Below, one piece after another: positions 49,666-59,595 of a stretch of DNA of 64,000 nt. Source of the DNA: Nitrospira defluvii. GTDB lineage: Bacteria > Nitrospirota > Nitrospiria > Nitrospirales > Nitrospiraceae. Each line of letters starts with the position of its first letter. Position 1 is the first letter of the stretch. The translations under genes and the position numbers were made by a program. The stretch covers positions 1 to 64,000 of the forward strand of contig NZ_CAJNBJ010000016.1 of the NCBI RefSeq assembly GCF_905220995.1, in the 5' to 3' direction. The notes below the pieces were generated by a model, which was not told the origin of the DNA, did not search any database, and was given only the letters and a program-made list of their open reading frames with translations.

Positions 49666-51831
49666 CTATTTCACGGACACCACTTCGACTTGTCCGACAC
49701 GGCGATTGACGGTAATGCCGACATCCAGGTCATGGCGGCGCAGGAGAAGATCCACCGACGCGCTTCCGACTTTCAGATTCTTGATCTGCATTTTGTCGAT
49801 GAATTCAGGCAGGATGGGATAGTTGAACACAATCTTGTGCTCCGAGGCGATGATCGACAAGCCCAGGCAGGCCTGCAGCACCATAAACGCCGACCCGGCC
49901 GCCCAAGCCTGAGGGTTACAGGCCACCGGGTACCGCGTGAGGCCCTGGCCTGGCCTGCGGACAAATCCACAGAAGAGTTCCGGCAACCGGTGAAAGTCGA
50001 GGACTAGACTGACCTCGAACATTCCGGTCATGATTTTTTCCACGCCCGACTTGAGCCCGTAACGCGCGAGCCCGACGGCGATCATCGCGTTATCATGGGG
50101 CCAGATTGATCCGTTATGGTAGGACATGGGATTGTACCGTCGTTCCGAATCGGCCAACGTCCTGACGCCCCACCCGCTGAATAATTCATCCGACATCAGC
50201 GTCTCGGCCACACGTCGCGCATGCTCCTCGGTGGCGATGCCCGTATACAGACAATGGCCCGCATTCGACGTTTTCACCTGGCAGGGCCGCTTCCGTCCGT
50301 CCAGCGCCAGGGCGTAGGTGGAGGATTCCTCACACCAGAACGCGTCGTCGAACCGCTCCTTCAGTGATCGCGCCTGCCTCCTGAGCTGGCTGGCACGATC
50401 GACATACCCCAACGCCTCTGCGAGCTTCGAAGCCTGCACCTTCGCGTCATACACGTACCCTTGCACCTCACACAAAGCGATCGGCCCCTCGGCCAATGAT
50501 CCATCCGCATGCGAAATCGAATCGTGCGAGTCCTTCCATCCCTGATTGTCCAACCCGGTGGGAGACTTCCGTACATACTCCACGAATCCGTCGCGGTCAG
50601 GATCGCCGAACGTATCCATCCAGGTCAGCGCCGCTTCGAGGTTCGGCCAGATGGATTGAATGAAGGCCAAATCCGCCGTACGCTCGTAATAGGCGCCGGC
50701 CAACATCACAAACAGTGGGGTCGAATCGACGCTCCCGTAATAGAGCCCGAACGGAATTTCATGGAGGGCCGCCATCTCCCCTTTGCGGGTTTCGTGCAGG
50801 ATCTTTCCCGGCTCGGCATCTTGCGCCGGATTCACTTCCTTGGCTTGCGTCGACGCCAAGTAGGCCAGCACCCCTCGCGACAACTCAGGCCTGATCCATA
50901 AACACTCCAGCGCCGTGATGACGCCGTCCCGCCCGAACGGCGTGCTGAACCAGGGCACACCGGCGTAGGGATAGGGCCCTTCATTCGTGTCCGTCACCAT
51001 CATCCGGACATCCAATACCGAACGATTCCACCACTCATTGAACTGGGCATTCGACGTCTGGATGGAACAATCCTCGGACGGCTCTGCCCCGAAAGCCAAC
51101 CCGGCTTCGGCCATCGCGGCGTCATAGGACAAGAGCGGCCGATGGCAGTCCGCGACATCGCACGCCATCATCACGGCCACGGCGATTTCTCCCTTCGGCT
51201 CCAGTTCAATCCCGAAGGTCGCCTGTGAGGCCGAGATCTCCAACGGCTCCGGAGAAAACTGAATCCGCGCCTCCCGCGTCACCTCATCGAGGCCTTCATA
51301 CCGCAAGACCAGCAAATCCTTCCGCAACACATTCGGCAGCATCCGCCCCTTCCGTTCGCGCTTCTTGCCTCGAACCTCGAAGATATCCGCGAAGTCGGCC
51401 TCAAAGCGGATCGACAAGGTCATTTTCACCGGTGCGAGGCTATAGTTCGACAACCGAAATCGCTCGTAGCTCACGCCGTTCCAGAGAAAGCGGGAGCGAA
51501 ACACGTGGACACTGCCGCGCGGGATGGCGATCCGGCCGTCCCGATACAGGTCCGGATTGGTGAGATCCACGGCCAGGAGCGCGTTATCTTCTTTGACCGT
51601 TGAACTCAACAGCATCGGCCGATCATTATTCAGAAACACTTCCTGACGCGAAAGAAACCGGGTGCCCTGGTGAAAGACACCCTGAGTGCCTCGGCCCACC
51701 GGCTGAATGTCGCCATACCGGTCGAACACGCCGAATGTTTCCCCATGCTTGAGCACACGGGTGCGATCATCCGCCATCGATGAACTGGCCAGGATATAGA
51801 ACTGATCATTGACACTGATAATTTCTTCCAC
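49666..51831 (-). CDS. Glycogen-debranching-type amylo-alpha-1,6-glucosidase
   Basis: The 721-residue protein has a GDE N-terminal bis domain (VLKHGETFGVFDRYGDIQPVG) followed by the (alpha/alpha)6-barrel of the debranching/trehalase type. Key segments are FGRDGVITALECLW, YYGSVDSTPLFVMLAGAYY, WKDSHDSISHADG and YHNGSIWPHDNAMIA. No signal peptide is seen, so it acts in the cytosol. It clusters with two MFS transporters, a BON protein and a GT4 glycosyltransferase; this gene set occurs in other bacteria in glucan or stress contexts, but the substrate here is not settled. Confidence 0.88.
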   Translation of the reverse strand: MEEIISVNDQFYILASSSMADDRTRVLKHGETFGVFDRYGDIQPVGRGTQGVFHQGTRFLSRQEVFLNNDRPMLLSSTVKEDNALLAVDLTNPDLYRDGRIAIPRGSVHVFRSRFLWNGVSYERFRLSNYSLAPVKMTLSIRFEADFADIFEVRGKKRERKGRMLPNVLRKDLLVLRYEGLDEVTREARIQFSPEPLEISASQATFGIELEPKGEIAVAVMMACDVADCHRPLLSYDAAMAEAGLAFGAEPSEDCSIQTSNAQFNEWWNRSVLDVRMMVTDTNEGPYPYAGVPWFSTPFGRDGVITALECLWIRPELSRGVLAYLASTQAKEVNPAQDAEPGKILHETRKGEMAALHEIPFGLYYGSVDSTPLFVMLAGAYYERTADLAFIQSIWPNLEAALTWMDTFGDPDRDGFVEYVRKSPTGLDNQGWKDSHDSISHADGSLAEGPIALCEVQGYVYDAKVQASKLAEALGYVDRASQLRRQARSLKERFDDAFWCEESSTYALALDGRKRPCQVKTSNAGHCLYTGIATEEHARRVAETLMSDELFSGWGVRTLADSERRYNPMSYHNGSIWPHDNAMIAVGLARYGLKSGVEKIMTGMFEVSLVLDFHRLPELFCGFVRRPGQGLTRYPVACNPQAWAAGSAFMVLQACLGLSIIASEHKIVFNYPILPEFIDKMQIKNLKVGSASVDLLLRRHDLDVGITVNRRVGQVEVVSVK

Positions 51832-51967
51832 GTCGTCCTCCCGTCATCCCGCAATCACCGACGCGACACACCACAGTCGCCCTTGCAACATCTGGCATCA
51901 CCTTCCGCGACGAAGTCCGTTGAGTGTTCTCCTGGGTCGCCTGGAGAAAAGCGGCGCCGCACGATCT

Positions 51968-53278
51968 TTACACGGATGCACTCGAATGGCTGGTCGGCTG
52001 CGTGACCATCACCACCGCCGGAGTCTCCCCTTCCGCAGGGACTGTCGTTTCAGCCCAATTGGTCTGTACCCAACGCCCCACTCGTATCGACACCATCGCG
52101 GAAAGAAACAATCCGACGCCTATTCCGAACACACTGGGTCGCTCGCCGAACTCTTGCGTCACCCACCCGAAGATCGTCATCCCCGCAATGGCCGAGGTCA
52201 TCGCCCCAAGATTGTAAATCGCCAACACCCGCCCCAATAGGGAAGCTGGAGCAATCTCCTGCAGGACCCCCCAGGCTACCGGCGTGAGCGTCCCGGCCCC
52301 CATTCCGATGATCACCATCAATGCCGCCGCCGCCAATCGATTCGAGGTCACGACCAATCCGAGCAATGCCAGGCCGCTGACGAAACTGGACATCCCCATC
52401 AGTTGAATACGTTTGGGCAATGACCAGGCCGACAGAGACACCAGGCCCAGTGACACCAGGAGCAGGCCGACGCCGAATGCCGACCACAGATAGCCGACCT
52501 CGATCGGTCCAAGGTCCAGCAATTTTTTCCCGAACACCGGGAAGAGGGTGCTAAAGGCACTGGTGGAAAAGGTATACATCGACGCAGCCCCGATCAACAT
52601 CAGGATCACTCGCTGCCGGCGAAGCACGTAATGAAAGCCGTCCAGCACCTCCTGAAACGTTCCGGACAACGAGCCATCACTCGCCGGCTGCGTCACCGTC
52701 TGAGGAAACCGGATGAACAAGAAACACGCCGCCGAGATCACATAACTCACCGCATTGACGCACAGCACCTCCTGCGAACTCATGGTCGCGATCCCCACCC
52801 CGCTCAGCGCCGGTCCGAGGATGATGCCGATACTGGTCGTCGTCTGGAGCAAGGCGTTGGCCGCGGTGAATTCATGGCGCGGCACCAATGAGGGAATCGC
52901 GGCCGTCAAAGCCGGGCCAAAGACCGCCGACGCGACTGCATGGACAAACACCATGAGATACAGCCGCTCGATACTGAAGGAATCCACCGGCAAGAGACAG
53001 GGCAACACGCCCAGCACGATCGCACGGATCAGATCGCTGCTGACCAGCAGAAGTTTCTTGGGAACACGGTCGACGATCACACCGATGAACGGACCGAACA
53101 AGATGGGCGGCAGGGTCTGCAGCAGCCCGATCATCGTCGTCTTGAGGGGAGAACCGGTGATGGAGTAGACAAACCAGAGCAGCGCGAGTTTCGACACCCC
53201 ATCGCCGATCTGCGAGACCATCTGGCCCCACCAGACCAGCGTGAAGTCGCGCGTCAGCAAGTGCGGCGACCACTTCAC
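51968..53278 (-). CDS. MFS transporter, EntS-like, copy A
   Basis: The 436-residue protein has 12 membrane segments and the N-terminal pattern LLTRDFTLVWWGQMVSQIGDGVSKLALLWFVY, typical of the MFS_3/EntS branch. It is clearly related to the transporter at 54615-55895 (both share SQIGDG..K.ALLWFVY and LLQT.PP..FGP.IG), so the pair arose by duplication. The substrate is unknown. The debranching gene lies downstream and the BON gene upstream. Confidence 0.9.
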   Translation of the reverse strand: MKWSPHLLTRDFTLVWWGQMVSQIGDGVSKLALLWFVYSITGSPLKTTMIGLLQTLPPILFGPFIGVIVDRVPKKLLLVSSDLIRAIVLGVLPCLLPVDSFSIERLYLMVFVHAVASAVFGPALTAAIPSLVPRHEFTAANALLQTTTSIGIILGPALSGVGIATMSSQEVLCVNAVSYVISAACFLFIRFPQTVTQPASDGSLSGTFQEVLDGFHYVLRRQRVILMLIGAASMYTFSTSAFSTLFPVFGKKLLDLGPIEVGYLWSAFGVGLLLVSLGLVSLSAWSLPKRIQLMGMSSFVSGLALLGLVVTSNRLAAAALMVIIGMGAGTLTPVAWGVLQEIAPASLLGRVLAIYNLGAMTSAIAGMTIFGWVTQEFGERPSVFGIGVGLFLSAMVSIRVGRWVQTNWAETTVPAEGETPAVVMVTQPTSHSSASV

Positions 53279-53378
53279 GTTCGGGCGTCCTGGCCCTGTT
53301 CCGCTTGCGCGCGGTGTGGCTATGGCGTCAGCAGACTGCGTGTCGAACCTCCTGTGGCCTCGGCCTCATGAAACCTGT

Positions 53379-54389
53379 TCATTCTCCCGCGACCAATCGC
53401 ACCGCATCCGTATTCACCGCGCGCACACCGGGAATCTGGCGAGCCGCCTGAGCCGCTTCGAGCACGATGATTTGAAAACGCGTCGCCCCGGCTAGGGTGA
53501 CGATGCCGTCCTCTGTTTTCACATCGAATTTGACCGATTGCAAGGTTTTGCTCTTCTCAAACCGTTCTTTCACCAGCTGTGTGATGATCTTGTCACGTTC
53601 CCCGACCAAACCATGCGCCGCATCCGGCTCGACCTTGAGACGATTTTCTACGGCATGCACGCCTTCCAGACAACGTACGATATCGGTCGCCACGCGCTTG
53701 TCCGATTCTTGCCCCACCTTGCCAAGCAACACGAGATCCTTGTCCTTGGCGTCCACTTCGATGTCGTACGGGAACAGGTGTGGATCAGCCATGAGCGCAA
53801 GCTTGGCGGTCACCATCGATGAACGCACCGGTTTCTTAGGTTCCGGTTCGGCAGCCTTCGGACGGTCGCCCGACGCAGCGTCGCCTGCAGGAGGCGGAGC
53901 GTCAGCCGGTTTCGCCTCTGCCGTGTGAGGCACTGAGGGACAGGGATGCTCCGCTACGGCATCGGTGTCCTTCGGTTTTGCTTCAGCCTCTTTCGCCTTC
54001 GGTTCAGCCTCCTTGGTTTTCTGCTCAGTGTCTTTTGCCTTATGCTCGGGCTCCTTGGCCTTCGCTTTCGGCTCTGACTCTTTGGGTTTGCTGTCCGCAT
54101 CCTTGCTTTTAGACTCCACCTCTTTCACTTTGCTGTCGGAATCCTTTGCCTTTTGCTCCGGCGGCTTGCCTTCCTGATCCTTCGGTTTGGCATCTGCCTC
54201 TCGCGGCTTCGTGTCAGGGTCCTTCGCCTTCGCCTCAGGCTCTTTCGGTTTCGGCACTGCGGGAACCTCAGGTTTACCCTCCGGGGCCTGCTCCGCCCGC
54301 AAGGTCGAGCCGATTCCCCACAATCCAGATGTCGCGACAAACGTGAACACCCCTATCGCACAAACGGTCTGTATCGTCCGCATAGGCAT
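53379..54389 (-). CDS. BON-domain protein with heptad KPKE-type repeat tract
   Basis: The 336-residue protein has an N-terminal signal peptide. A tract at about residues 47-144 follows, built of roughly 14 seven-residue units (AKPKDxE-like), which should form a long charged helix or flexible spacer. A Pro/Ala linker leads to two BON-like domains (LMADPHLFPYDIEVDAKDKDLVLLGKVG and VKTEDGIVTLAGATRFQI). BON domains attach to membranes or lipids in the envelope. It lies between the two paralogous MFS genes. Confidence 0.85.
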   Translation of the reverse strand: MPMRTIQTVCAIGVFTFVATSGLWGIGSTLRAEQAPEGKPEVPAVPKPKEPEAKAKDPDTKPREADAKPKDQEGKPPEQKAKDSDSKVKEVESKSKDADSKPKESEPKAKAKEPEHKAKDTEQKTKEAEPKAKEAEAKPKDTDAVAEHPCPSVPHTAEAKPADAPPPAGDAASGDRPKAAEPEPKKPVRSSMVTAKLALMADPHLFPYDIEVDAKDKDLVLLGKVGQESDKRVATDIVRCLEGVHAVENRLKVEPDAAHGLVGERDKIITQLVKERFEKSKTLQSVKFDVKTEDGIVTLAGATRFQIIVLEAAQAARQIPGVRAVNTDAVRLVAGE

Positions 54390-54614
54390 ATGCCCCTCAT
54401 GAATGGAAATGCACCGGGCCCCGGTGGCCGGTCACCAGCGCCCCCGGAACCATCGCCCCGAAACACGACAGCTCTCCGGAAGGAAAAGACATACGCGAGG
54501 GAGAAGCAGAAAGCAACACTGACGAAAGCCAGACAAGGGACGCGGCGGCAGCATCAGGGCAGGCAGGTCTGGAGGCTGCCGCGAGAGTCTTACAGGAAAG
54601 ATGTAGAGGGGAGA

Positions 54615-55895
54615 TTAGGCAACAGCCGGACTCACCATGAGGCCACGGCGACTCACCTGCACCGTGACCATGGCAGTAACCAACAATAGCAGTCCTATTC
54701 CAATCAGACTCACGGCCGGTCCCAAGGCATCAGCCGCCCAACCGAACCCAGCCATACCCACCATGGCAGAGGCCATGCTGCCGACACTGAATGTGGTGAA
54801 CACACGTCCGAGCAAATGCTCAGGCGTCACTTCCTGAAGCATGGCCCACACGACCGGGTAGAAGAGCGACGTGCTGCCGCCAATGATCACAATCAACAGG
54901 AACGTGCTGAACAATACCGGCGTTTGAATCAACCCGAGGGTGCAGACCGCAACCCCGCCGATGGTCAACGACCGGCCGATCTTGCCGATCCGGTCCTGGA
55001 AAGTGCCCTGCGGGGTACGGGCCAACCAGATGGAGGCAGCCAACATTCCGATCCCGAGAGCGGACCACAACCAACCAAGCTCCATCGGGCCCACCTGCAG
55101 CAGTTCCTTGGCGACCACCGGAAGGAGGAACACGAATGCGCTGATGGCAAGGTTGTACAAGACCGCCGTGATCATCAAGGCAAATACGACTCGATGCTGC
55201 AAGAACACGAACCGGAATCCCACCATCATATCCTGCATCACAGGAGTGGACAGCACATCGAGCCCCTTCGCGGTGCGGGTCTCACGTACTCGGATCGGGA
55301 AGAGGAACAACGCTGAGGCCAAGAAGGTTGCGGCATCCACGTACAACACGTTTTGTGCGCCGATCAGCGCAATACCCAAGCCGCTCATGGCCGGTCCCAG
55401 CAATACACCGATGTTGGTCGTGCTCTGGATAAACGCATTCGCCGTCGTGAGTTGAGAGCGTTGCACGATGAGGGGCACGGCCGACGCCAGCGCCGGTCCA
55501 AAGACCGTCGAGACGATCGAGATGAGAAACACGAGGACATACAATCGCTCAAGCGTGAGCATATCGAGCGTATAAAAGAGCGGTATCAATAAGACCATCA
55601 ATGTTCGTAACAAATCGACGACGATCATGACGGTTTTCTTCGGGAGCTGATCGAGATAGACACCGATGAGCGGGCCGAACACCAGCGGCGGAATGGTCTG
55701 CAGCAGACCGATCGCGGTCATCTTGAGAGCCGATCCGGTCAGTTCATAGACGAACCACAAGAGGGCGACCTTGTTCAGGCCGTCGCCGATCTGGGAGATG
55801 ACTTGGCCTGCCCAGAGGCACCCGAAATCCCGGGTCCCCAATAACCGCCATCCGGTGACATTTGATTCAGGAGTGGACTGCGACTCGTCTGCCAT
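54615..55895 (-). CDS. MFS transporter, EntS-like, copy B
   Basis: The 426-residue protein has 12 membrane segments and is a close paralogue of the transporter at 51968-53278. Both start with the L-GTRDF-type cytoplasmic N-terminus and share conserved loops. Copy B is preceded by the GT4 gene (33 bases) and followed by the BON gene. Divergence between the copies suggests different substrates or regulation. Confidence 0.9.
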   Translation of the reverse strand: MADESQSTPESNVTGWRLLGTRDFGCLWAGQVISQIGDGLNKVALLWFVYELTGSALKMTAIGLLQTIPPLVFGPLIGVYLDQLPKKTVMIVVDLLRTLMVLLIPLFYTLDMLTLERLYVLVFLISIVSTVFGPALASAVPLIVQRSQLTTANAFIQSTTNIGVLLGPAMSGLGIALIGAQNVLYVDAATFLASALFLFPIRVRETRTAKGLDVLSTPVMQDMMVGFRFVFLQHRVVFALMITAVLYNLAISAFVFLLPVVAKELLQVGPMELGWLWSALGIGMLAASIWLARTPQGTFQDRIGKIGRSLTIGGVAVCTLGLIQTPVLFSTFLLIVIIGGSTSLFYPVVWAMLQEVTPEHLLGRVFTTFSVGSMASAMVGMAGFGWAADALGPAVSLIGIGLLLLVTAMVTVQVSRRGLMVSPAVA

Positions 55896-55928
55896 GCTGG
55901 TCCTTCCGCGAGGTTGAGATCGCGCTGA

Positions 55929-57002
55929 CTAGAGGTTCGAAGCATGCTGCGGCCTCGGTTTCCCCGGGAGCGCAGCGGCATCAGCGATGAGTTGTTGGTA
56001 GATCTTCACGTAGTCGTTGGTCATGCGTTGAGCGGTGAATCGCTCGTCGAACACCTGCCGGCATCGATGCCGGTCGATGGAGCCGAGCTTCCCGACCTGG
56101 CTCACCATTTCATCGAGATTCTCGCTGATGAAGCCCGTCTCCCCATGACCAATGATTTCCGGGATGGAACCCCGGCGGTAGGCAAGGACCGGTGTACCAC
56201 AAGCCAGACTCTCGATCAACACGAGGCCGAACGGTTCCGGCCAGTCATAGGGACAGATCAGCCCGATGGCATTCCCGATGAAATCGCTCTTTTCGCGGTC
56301 TGTGATCTCTCCGACAAACTCGATCAAGGGATGGTCGAGGAGTGGCTCCACGACCCGCTCGAAATAGGCGCGGTCCGCAGGATCCACCTTCGCCGCCATC
56401 TTCATGGGGATGCCCACCCGTTTGGCCAACTCGATCGCTTGGTCCGGACACTTTTCCGGGGACACTCGCCCCAGGAACGCCAAATACTTCCCTGGCTCCG
56501 GATGGAACGTGTACAGATCATGCGGTAACCCGTGATAGACGGTATTGGCCCAGTTACACCAGGGCAACGGCTTGCGCTGGGAGTTCGAGATGGACACGAG
56601 CGGCAATTCGGCAAAATCACGAAAGACAGGAACGAGTTCAGGCAAATCCAACCGGCCATGGAGCGTCGTCACGGTGGGGACACGGCAGCGGCGGGACAGA
56701 GAAAATGCCAAAAAATCGAGGTGGGAGTGAATCAGGTCGAATTGGTCGGCAGCGGCAAACACCTGCTCCATCATCTGAATGAGCGGCGCCTCGCGGTTGA
56801 AAATACCGGTATTGAGCCGGAGCGCCTGCTGGCAGGGGGCCTCCAACTTGGCCCGCGTCACGGAATCACCACTGGCGAACAGCGTCACTTCGTGCCCTTG
56901 CCGGACGAGTTCTTCCGTCAGGTAGGAGACGATGCGTTCCGTTCCTCCGTACAACTTCGGAGGGACGCTCTCCCAAAGCGGCGATACCTGGGCAATTCTC
57001 AT
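55929..57002 (-). CDS. Family 4 glycosyltransferase
   Basis: The ~357-residue GT-B enzyme starts MRIAQVSPLWESVPPKLYGGTER and carries YLAFLGRVSPEKCPDQAIELA and the sugar-nucleotide site ESLACGTPVLAYRRGSIPEII. It probably uses a UDP- or ADP-sugar. AAAGGAG precedes the ATG at 57002; a longer frame to 57122 lacks support. It leads the minus-strand cluster with two MFS genes, the BON gene and the debranching enzyme, suggesting synthesis and trimming of a soluble glucan (inference). Confidence 0.9.
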   Translation of the reverse strand: MRIAQVSPLWESVPPKLYGGTERIVSYLTEELVRQGHEVTLFASGDSVTRAKLEAPCQQALRLNTGIFNREAPLIQMMEQVFAAADQFDLIHSHLDFLAFSLSRRCRVPTVTTLHGRLDLPELVPVFRDFAELPLVSISNSQRKPLPWCNWANTVYHGLPHDLYTFHPEPGKYLAFLGRVSPEKCPDQAIELAKRVGIPMKMAAKVDPADRAYFERVVEPLLDHPLIEFVGEITDREKSDFIGNAIGLICPYDWPEPFGLVLIESLACGTPVLAYRRGSIPEIIGHGETGFISENLDEMVSQVGKLGSIDRHRCRQVFDERFTAQRMTNDYVKIYQQLIADAAALPGKPRPQHASNL

Positions 57003-57532
57003 ACGCGCGATCTCCTTTATTCGTGAACGGTCAGTGACGAGCGTGCACTGCCTGAACCGGGTACAACTCCGCGTCGACTGCCGTACGATCGGCATTCTTT
57101 CTGTTCTGCCTATGCGATTCAATTGACATCTTTGACATGGCTGCGATCTTTTTGTCGTCTGACCCGCAGTCGCCTCGCATCAGGCGCACGCTCCCAGGGC
57201 AAAGCAATCGCCATACCGGTGCAGCGTTGTTTGGAAGGAGCGCTGAGCGAATGACCAATAAGGATCTATAATATCAATATCTTAATCGCCATCAACCGAC
57301 AGCGTGCAGTCTCTCGGAGAGCGGCTACGAGCTGTGGATTCTGTTGATAAGCTCTCCTTCGATCATCAGCGGCTGTGACAAGCTTGCCTCGACACACCAA
57401 ACCGCCACAGGAGACGGCTCCATCCGACACGAAAAACATTGCCACAACGACGGTCGCAGGTCGGTTGGGGGAGAGTAGCAAACACGGAGGCAGTAACGCG
57501 GGAAAGAGGATGATGGCCTCGGGAACAACCCG
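57003..57532. other. 530-base region upstream of the GT4 gene, no gene seen
   Basis: Two short minus-strand frames here lack ribosome sites and family resemblance. An AT-rich stretch near 57260-57285 could hold a minus-strand promoter for the GT4 cluster (TTGATG, then TATTAT about 16 bases later), which would give a leader of about 260 bases. I see no repeat or RNA gene. Confidence 0.4.
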
Positions 57533-57928
57533 TTAGGGAATGTCGTCGAGAAGTCCGGACTGAATCAATGGGAGCGGCCCAACATCGCGCGGCACGGGAG
57601 GAAACACCACAGGAGAGCCGGCCTGATTAGCGCCCTGAATGAGTCCCACAGACAGTTGTGGCCCCAGCGTCATGATGGCGCCGCTCCACGCCTGCCCCGT
57701 GGTGGGATTTCTAAAGTTGTATGACTCGAAGTTATTCCCGGGCGTGTACATAAAGCCCTGAGTTCCCTGGTTGTCGATATAGAGATTACCGGGCCCCACG
57801 AGACCAAACAGGGGCGCCACGCCCCCGTTAAACCCACGTACGCCGGACACGGATTGGGCCGACGCCGGGGCGTTCCACAACAGCATCGCCAACGAGACGA
57901 TCCCCAGGATTTGAATGCCGCGATTCAT
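57533..57928 (-). CDS. Small exported protein of unknown function
   Basis: The ~131-residue protein has a signal peptide (GIVSLAMLLWNAPASA) and a Gly/Asn/Pro-rich mature part with GFNGGVAPLFGLVGPGNLYIDNQGTQG. GGAGGG lies only two bases before the ATG at 57928, which is close; a GTG at 57940 is an alternative. It is divergent from the TolC gene with about 110 bases between them, so they may share regulation. I do not recognise the family. Confidence 0.7.
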   Translation of the reverse strand: MNRGIQILGIVSLAMLLWNAPASAQSVSGVRGFNGGVAPLFGLVGPGNLYIDNQGTQGFMYTPGNNFESYNFRNPTTGQAWSGAIMTLGPQLSVGLIQGANQAGSPVVFPPVPRDVGPLPLIQSGLLDDIP

Positions 57929-58037
57929 ATCCCTCCGCACGTCCGAGCATGGACAGTGGTCTCCGTTTGTGATACCACGCCAGCATCGGTACGAATTTAG
58001 TATGGCTCAACCCAGACCTTGCATCAAGGAGTTTGTT

Positions 58038-59588
58038 ATGGCGAATTCATTCCTCCGGGGATGCCTGTGCATCGGCAGCGCAACCGCGTTGTTCCTCTGG
58101 ACGGCGAGCGCATCATTCGGCCTGGAAGTGACCAAACCGGTCCCAACCGAACGTCGTGAGGCCATGTCGCTGGCGGACGCCGTCCTGAAAGCACTTCAGA
58201 ATAACCTCGATATCCATATCGGCCGACAAACCAAGGAAAGCCGCCTGGCAGATATCATCATTGAGCAAGCGAAGTTCGATCCGACCGTCAGCCTCAACGG
58301 CCAATACAACAGACAGGTGGCGCCGCTGAACCGGCCGATTCTGGGCTTCACCGGCGCGAATCTGCAGGACATCACCAAGTTCGACCAGAACACCTCCACC
58401 GTGACCGCCGACATTACGCAAAATCTTGCAAGCGGTGCCAATTACGACCTCAACTACAGCCCGCAACGCAGTTATGTCAGCGGACCCAATACGTTTCTCT
58501 TCAACCCGGCCTGGACAGGGGGCCTCGCCCTGACCGTCACGCAACCACTACTGAAAAACTTCGGCACCGACATCAACAGGACGTTCATCACCATCGCGCA
58601 AAACAACGCCAACGTCGAGCAACACGTGTTCCTCGATCGCGTCCTCACGGTTATTGCCTCCGTCGAACAGACGTTTTGGGAAATGGTCTTTGCGAATGAG
58701 AACCTGAAGGTCGCCCAGGCGGCGCTCAAGGCGGCAGAGGAACTGCTGGCCAGCAATCGCGCGAAGGCCAAGGCCGGCGTCATGTCGATCGTCGACGTTC
58801 TGCAGGCAGAGGCAGCCGTGGCCTCACGGGTCGAACAGATTCTCGTGGCCGAAAAATCCATTCGCGATCAAGAAGATCAGTTGCGCCGCCTTTTGAACCC
58901 GGTCGAAGAAGAACTCCGGCAAGACCTCCGCTTAATCCCGACCGATCCACCGATTACCAGTCTGGAGCCGATCAGCCTCCAGGAAACCATCGATATCGCC
59001 ATGGAACGCCGTCCGGAAATCCTGCAAGCCGGGAAAAACGTGGAGACCAGCGAGCTCAACGTGAAGTTTGCCAAGAATCAACTGCTCCCCACGCTGTCGG
59101 TACAGGGCACGATGGGACTCTCGGGCCTGGGCGCCGACTACGGTGACTCGACGAGACGAAATTTTGGCGGCGACTTCTATAACTACGGCGCCGGTCTGGT
59201 CCTGAGTTATCCGATCGGCAACCGCTCCGCCTACAGCACCTATAACAAACGGCAGCTGGAATCACGGAACGCCCAGTCGTCGCTTCAGAGTGTCCGCCAA
59301 CAGGTGATCGTCGGCGTGCGGGAAGCCGTTCGCCGAGTGCACACCGACTTCAAGCGGATCGAAACGACCCGGTCGGCCCGCATCATGGCCGAGAAGCAGT
59401 TGCAGGCCGAACAGGAACGATTGAAGGTCGGCCTCAGCACCACCCGCTTCGTGCTCGACTTTCAGCGAGACCTAGCCACCGCGCAAGGCAATGAACTCCG
59501 GGCCACCGTCGACTACAACAAGTCGCTGTCGAACCTGGCGCGGAATAAAGCCACCACGCTTGATCGCTACAACTTGCGCCTCGAATAA
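58038..59588 (+). CDS. TolC-family outer-membrane efflux protein
   Basis: The ~516-residue protein has a signal peptide and two OEP domains of long alternating helices (MSLADAVLKALQNNLDIHIGRQ and ETIDIAMERRPEILQAGKNVETSELNVKFAKNQLLPTLS). These are typical of the outer-membrane channel of tripartite efflux or type I secretion. The ATG at 58038 has AAGGAG seven bases upstream. No RND pump or membrane-fusion protein is adjacent; the partners must be elsewhere. A CPBP-family gene follows eight bases later. Confidence 0.9.
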   Translation: MANSFLRGCLCIGSATALFLWTASASFGLEVTKPVPTERREAMSLADAVLKALQNNLDIHIGRQTKESRLADIIIEQAKFDPTVSLNGQYNRQVAPLNRPILGFTGANLQDITKFDQNTSTVTADITQNLASGANYDLNYSPQRSYVSGPNTFLFNPAWTGGLALTVTQPLLKNFGTDINRTFITIAQNNANVEQHVFLDRVLTVIASVEQTFWEMVFANENLKVAQAALKAAEELLASNRAKAKAGVMSIVDVLQAEAAVASRVEQILVAEKSIRDQEDQLRRLLNPVEEELRQDLRLIPTDPPITSLEPISLQETIDIAMERRPEILQAGKNVETSELNVKFAKNQLLPTLSVQGTMGLSGLGADYGDSTRRNFGGDFYNYGAGLVLSYPIGNRSAYSTYNKRQLESRNAQSSLQSVRQQVIVGVREAVRRVHTDFKRIETTRSARIMAEKQLQAEQERLKVGLSTTRFVLDFQRDLATAQGNELRATVDYNKSLSNLARNKATTLDRYNLRLE

Positions 59589-59595
59589 CCAGCCG

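Noticed and set aside
57266-57528. Two short minus-strand frames upstream of the GT4 cluster
   Set aside because: Overlapping each other, no ribosome site and no family resemblance; more likely leader or spacer.
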